A stretch of 8,250 nucleotides of DNA from an uncultured Bacteroidota bacterium. GTDB taxonomy: Bacteria > Bacteroidota > Bacteroidia > B-17B0 > Aurantibacillaceae. Of this stretch, positions 5,891 to 8,250 are shown one piece after another (the first letter of the stretch is position 1; the number at the start of each line of letters is the position of its first letter). Location of the stretch: assembly GCA_937868675.1 (NCBI GenBank), contig CALMNJ010000487.1, positions 1-8,250 on the forward strand. The letters run 5' to 3'. Under the pieces are notes generated by a model. The model worked only from the letters and a program-made list of their open reading frames with translations. It did not search any database and was not told the origin of the DNA. The position numbers were made by a program, and so were the translations under genes.

Positions 5891-6049
5891 ATGGAAAAAA
5901 GAAAACCAAGGTTCGCGATTGTGCTCGTCAGCGCAGCCCTTACATTCGTTACATTATGGGCAACAGTCGGCTTCCGCCACTTTCATCATGGCAGGCACTG
6001 TACCGAAATGAATACAGCAGCGGCGGATAAAAGTCAGGCAAATCCGTAA
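5891..6049 (+). CDS. 52-aa single-pass membrane protein with His/Cys cluster
   Basis: ATG 5891 to TAA 6047-6049 encodes a 52-residue protein. It has a basic start (MEKRKPR), one transmembrane helix at about 8-27 and a juxtamembrane FRHFHHGRHC cluster (28-37, four His and one Cys). A short polar tail follows. The positive-inside rule places the His/Cys cluster on the periplasmic side. It sits 12 nt after the 97-aa gene and is preceded by the same kind of A-rich leader (AAAAAACAACCAC), so the two are likely one transcript. Its composition, topology and His-rich motif match its neighbours better than chance would suggest, but at this length coding status rests on context. Transition-metal binding is inference. 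Confidence 0.62.
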   Translation: MEKRKPRFAIVLVSAALTFVTLWATVGFRHFHHGRHCTEMNTAAADKSQANP

Positions 6050-6064
6050 TGAACGTATTACCCA

Positions 6065-6222
6065 AAAAAGGTTGTTTCAAAAAACTCAAGAGTTATGCGG
6101 AGCCTCCCGAAACAATTTCGGAGCAGACATATCTGCGTATCACGGAAGTGGTAATTTTGTTGAGTAAGCTGCTGAAACAAGTTCAGAATGATAGCGGATC
6201 AGCGTTTTGAGACAACCTTTTT
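6065..6222. repeat. 158-bp inverted-repeat-bounded, hairpin-rich element (MITE-like)
   Basis: The left end AAAAAGGTTGTTTCAAAA (6065-6082) and the reverse complement of the right end (6205-6222) match at 17 of 18 positions. Inside are three short stem-loops: CCGAAA/TTTCGG (6107-6121), GCAGA/TCTGC (6123-6136) and CTGAA/TTCAG (6172-6186). The last, CTGAAACAAGTTCAG, resembles a hairpin repeat that I recall as widespread in Bacteroidota/Chlorobi intergenic DNA. No clear target-site duplication is visible. It could be a miniature inverted-repeat element, a dispersed extragenic repeat, or a large folded 3' end for the upstream operon (TTTTTATTTTG follows the right arm). Confidence 0.6.
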
Positions 6223-6301
6223 ATTTTGATTGAAGCGTGAAAGCGCGCGATGTAACTCTGTTAGGGCTTAGGATAGGCTGAACCAGTATCCTGTAACTAA
6301 C

Positions 6302-6325
6302 AAAAAAGTGGTGTTTGACAAACCA
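6302..6325 (-). terminator. weak candidate terminator of the T9SS repeat protein gene
   Basis: Read on the minus strand, an imperfect hairpin around GTTTGTCAAAC (within 6309-6325) is followed by CTTTTTTG (T-run 6302-6307). It begins about 20 nt past the stop at 6345-6347. The stem is short, so efficiency is doubtful. Confidence 0.3.
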
Positions 6326-6344
6326 TTACCGCCCGGACTGCAAC

Positions 6345-8250
6345 TTACTCCACCATCACTCTGAAATTACTTTGTTTAGCCGGGCTCTGCACCCGCACAT
6401 AATAAATGCCTTTGGCAAATGCCGTTAAATCGAGATGTTCCTCCTGTTCTTCGGTTTTTAGCTGAAGTATAAGATCGCCAGTCTCGTTGTAAACACAGAT
6501 ATTCTTTTTACCCTCAAAACCAGATTGCATGGTCAGTTTTCCGTGGGTAGGATTGGGGAATAGTTTGATGAAGTTTTCATCCTGCCCGGCATGGTTCAAT
6601 CCCACACAAGCCGATACCGATTGAGTAAATGCCGAACTTCCAACGCAATTATTGGCATCGCTGCCGGTAACCGTATAAACACTGGTGCTTGCCGGATTAA
6701 TAACCAGCGAGGCCGAATTGCTACCGCCACTCCAGGTGTAAGTGCTGGCGCCACTTACCGTTAGTGTGCCCGTTTCGCCTTTGCAAATCAGCGTTTTACT
6801 GCTGCTTATGTTTAGCGTAGGCAGGGGATTCACAAAAACAGTCGCCAGATGTGTACTCAAACATTGGGTGCTTACAGACTGTGTTATGGCAGTTAACGTG
6901 TAGGTGCTTGTATTGGCAGGCGTTACCGCAAGCTGGCCCAGAGTGCCCGTGGGAATGCTGTTCCAGGAAAACGTGTTGGCACCACTGGCACTGAGTGTTA
7001 CGCTGCCACCCTTGCAAACCGTAAGGCTGGAGGTGTAATTTACACTGGGTGTGATAACTGAAATACCTACAGTTTGTTCAGAAACACAGGTATTTGCCGA
7101 CGACGTGCCTGCAACCGAATAGGTGTTGAAGCCCGAACCGGGCGTAACATAAAGGCTGTTTGTATTTGCGCCCGTACTCCATGTGTAAGTGCCCGCGCCG
7201 CTGCCGCTAAGATTGACACTATCGCCCAGGCACACCAGTGTAGAAGAAGCCGCTATGGAAATGGCCGCTGTGTTTTGAACCACCACCGGTATTTGCGCGA
7301 CGCCTGTGCATCCCAGCGTATTGGTTCCGCTTACAGTATATGAAGTGGTAGTGTTTGGTGTTACCATTACCGATGCATTATTGCTGCCACCAGGCATCCA
7401 GGTGTAGGTGCCGCCTGTTCCTGCGCCGCTTGCCGTAACCGTAGCCGACTGCCCCTGACAAATAAGGGCTACCGAACTACTCAATATAATGCTGGGCGTT
7501 GCAAGCGTATTTACCTGCAGGGTTTGTGTAGCCACGCAGGTGCCATTGCCGGCAGTTACAGTGTAAACCGTAGCGGACTGTGGCGCCACAACAATACTTG
7601 AACCGGTTTGTGAACCCGGCAGCCAAGTATAGTTACTGACCGTTGAGGTGGCCGTGAGCCCACAGGTATAACCAACACAAACAGAAGACGTAGTGGCCGA
7701 TGCATTTACCTGCAAGGGTGCCACCGTGATGGTGTACACCGAACTGCTGGTGCCGCAACCGTTACCTGCAACCAATGTGTAAGCGGTGGTGGTGGTGGGG
7801 CTAAACGCCTGTCCGTTTATTACGCCACCACTCCATGTAAAGTTTGGTGCGCCACTGGCGGTGAAACTGGTGCTCATGCCCGGGCAAATGGTGCTTTGCG
7901 CAGTGGCTACCGTTACCGAAGGCACAGACGTGTTTACAATAATTGCGAGTGTTGAAACCGAAACACAGTTAAGTGAATTGGTGGCCGATATGGAATAAAT
8001 TGTGGAAACGGTTGGCGACAACGTAATCAGTGTGGAAGTGGTATTGCCGGTGCTCCAGGTGTAACCTGAACTGGCATTGGTAGCCAACGAAATGGTGCCC
8101 CCCGAACAAATATTAGTGCCGGGGCTCACACTCATACTGGGGCTGATTGAACGCACCCGACCGTTTACCCAGTTGGATGCAGTGCCCGAAAGCGCGAAAG
8201 AATTTAATGTGCCATGATTCCCGTTGCCCGAATAATCGGTGGCAATGCTG
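6345..8250 (-). CDS. large T9SS-exported surface protein with Ig-like repeats (N-terminus outside window)
   Basis: The frame is open from the window edge to TAA 6345-6347, giving 634 visible residues. The first ~30 (DYSGNGNHGTLNSF near residue 5) look like the end of a LamG/concanavalin-like domain. Residues about 36-549 are seven tandem Ig-like repeats of 70-77 residues. Each follows the pattern S..[IV]C.G....L..SG...YTWS.G......V.P..T..Y.V.......C. Residues about 559-634 are a T9SS type A sorting domain (LFPNP, VYNETGDLI, AKGIYYVRV, final FRVMVE). Such proteins are exported by the type IX system and fixed at or released from the cell surface, often for adhesion or polymer contact. The role here is not known. 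Thr, Ser, Val and Asn dominate. A GTG at 8154-8156 is inside the continuing frame and is not a start. Confidence 0.93.
   Translation of the reverse strand, partial: SIATDYSGNGNHGTLNSFALSGTASNWVNGRVRSISPSMSVSPGTNICSGGTISLATNASSGYTWSTGNTTSTLITLSPTVSTIYSISATNSLNCVSVSTLAIIVNTSVPSVTVATAQSTICPGMSTSFTASGAPNFTWSGGVINGQAFSPTTTTAYTLVAGNGCGTSSSVYTITVAPLQVNASATTSSVCVGYTCGLTATSTVSNYTWLPGSQTGSSIVVAPQSATVYTVTAGNGTCVATQTLQVNTLATPSIILSSSVALICQGQSATVTASGAGTGGTYTWMPGGSNNASVMVTPNTTTSYTVSGTNTLGCTGVAQIPVVVQNTAAISIAASSTLVCLGDSVNLSGSGAGTYTWSTGANTNSLYVTPGSGFNTYSVAGTSSANTCVSEQTVGISVITPSVNYTSSLTVCKGGSVTLSASGANTFSWNSIPTGTLGQLAVTPANTSTYTLTAITQSVSTQCLSTHLATVFVNPLPTLNISSSKTLICKGETGTLTVSGASTYTWSGGSNSASLVINPASTSVYTVTGSDANNCVGSSAFTQSVSACVGLNHAGQDENFIKLFPNPTHGKLTMQSGFEGKKNICVYNETGDLILQLKTEEQEEHLDLTAFAKGIYYVRVQSPAKQSNFRVMVE
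6603..8144 (-). repeat. seven tandem Ig-like repeats, one Cys pair each
   Basis: Approximate units on the minus strand are 8144-7923, 7922-7713, 7712-7497, 7496-7266, 7265-7044, 7043-6822 and 6821-6603. Every unit has a Cys in [IV]C.G near its start and another near its end (NC, GC, TC, GC, TC, QC, NC). This suggests one disulphide per domain. Unit 3 has an additional Cys (GYTCGL). The units are diverged at sequence level, so they are old duplications rather than recent expansion. Confidence 0.8.

Noticed and set aside
6251..6301. Nested inverted repeats AGGATA/TATCCT and GTTAG/CTAAC plus a TGTAACT direct repeat
   Set aside because: Arms are only 5-6 bp with large internal loops and no T-run follows; not enough to call a terminator, RNA or att site.
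6603..8144. Periodic repeats as a possible CRISPR array
   Set aside because: The period of about 210-230 bp is protein-level, units are diverged at DNA level, and the frame is open throughout.
8154..8156. GTG as the start of the T9SS repeat protein
   Set aside because: The frame continues upstream to the window edge with LamG-like sequence, so the true start is outside.

Overview
The window reads as a Bacteroidota chromosome. Two proteins end in type IX secretion (T9SS) type A C-terminal sorting domains. Start codons follow A-rich leaders rather than Shine-Dalgarno sites. Two minus-strand genes are preceded by a perfect TAnnTTTG -7 box, the Bacteroidota housekeeping promoter form. The order or genus cannot be fixed from this sequence.

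Layout. Bases 1-411 (+) hold the last 136 residues of an MFS transporter that begins outside the window. It converges on a small HMA-domain metal-binding protein (434-733, -). Next comes a minus-strand block. A B12-binding radical SAM enzyme (2348-3883) is followed 7 nt later by a single-pass basic/His-rich small protein (2086-2340). Then a separately promoted, exported cyclophilin with FN3 and T9SS domains occupies 849-2000. A 566-bp gene-poor divergent spacer (3884-4449) contains several inverted repeats, including a perfect 19-bp palindrome at 4319-4337.

From 4450 to 6049 (+) lies the most unusual part: a sigma-70/ECF-type factor, and 3 nt after it a 106-aa membrane protein, then a strong intrinsic terminator. 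After a 196-bp leader come a 97-aa and a 52-aa membrane protein, both with His/Cys-rich extramembrane segments. The 106-aa and 97-aa proteins share a similar F..K...[LM]SEEE...[MF]K...C tail. No canonical anti-sigma (FecR, RseA, zinc-binding ZAS) is present, so I infer that this cassette is a non-canonical envelope sensor or regulator. A 158-bp inverted-repeat-bounded, hairpin-rich element (6065-6222) follows directly.

Bases 6345-8250 (-) are the C-terminal 634 residues of a large T9SS-exported surface protein: the end of a probable LamG-like region, seven Ig-like repeats each with a conserved Cys pair, and a sorting domain. Its N-terminus lies beyond the window.
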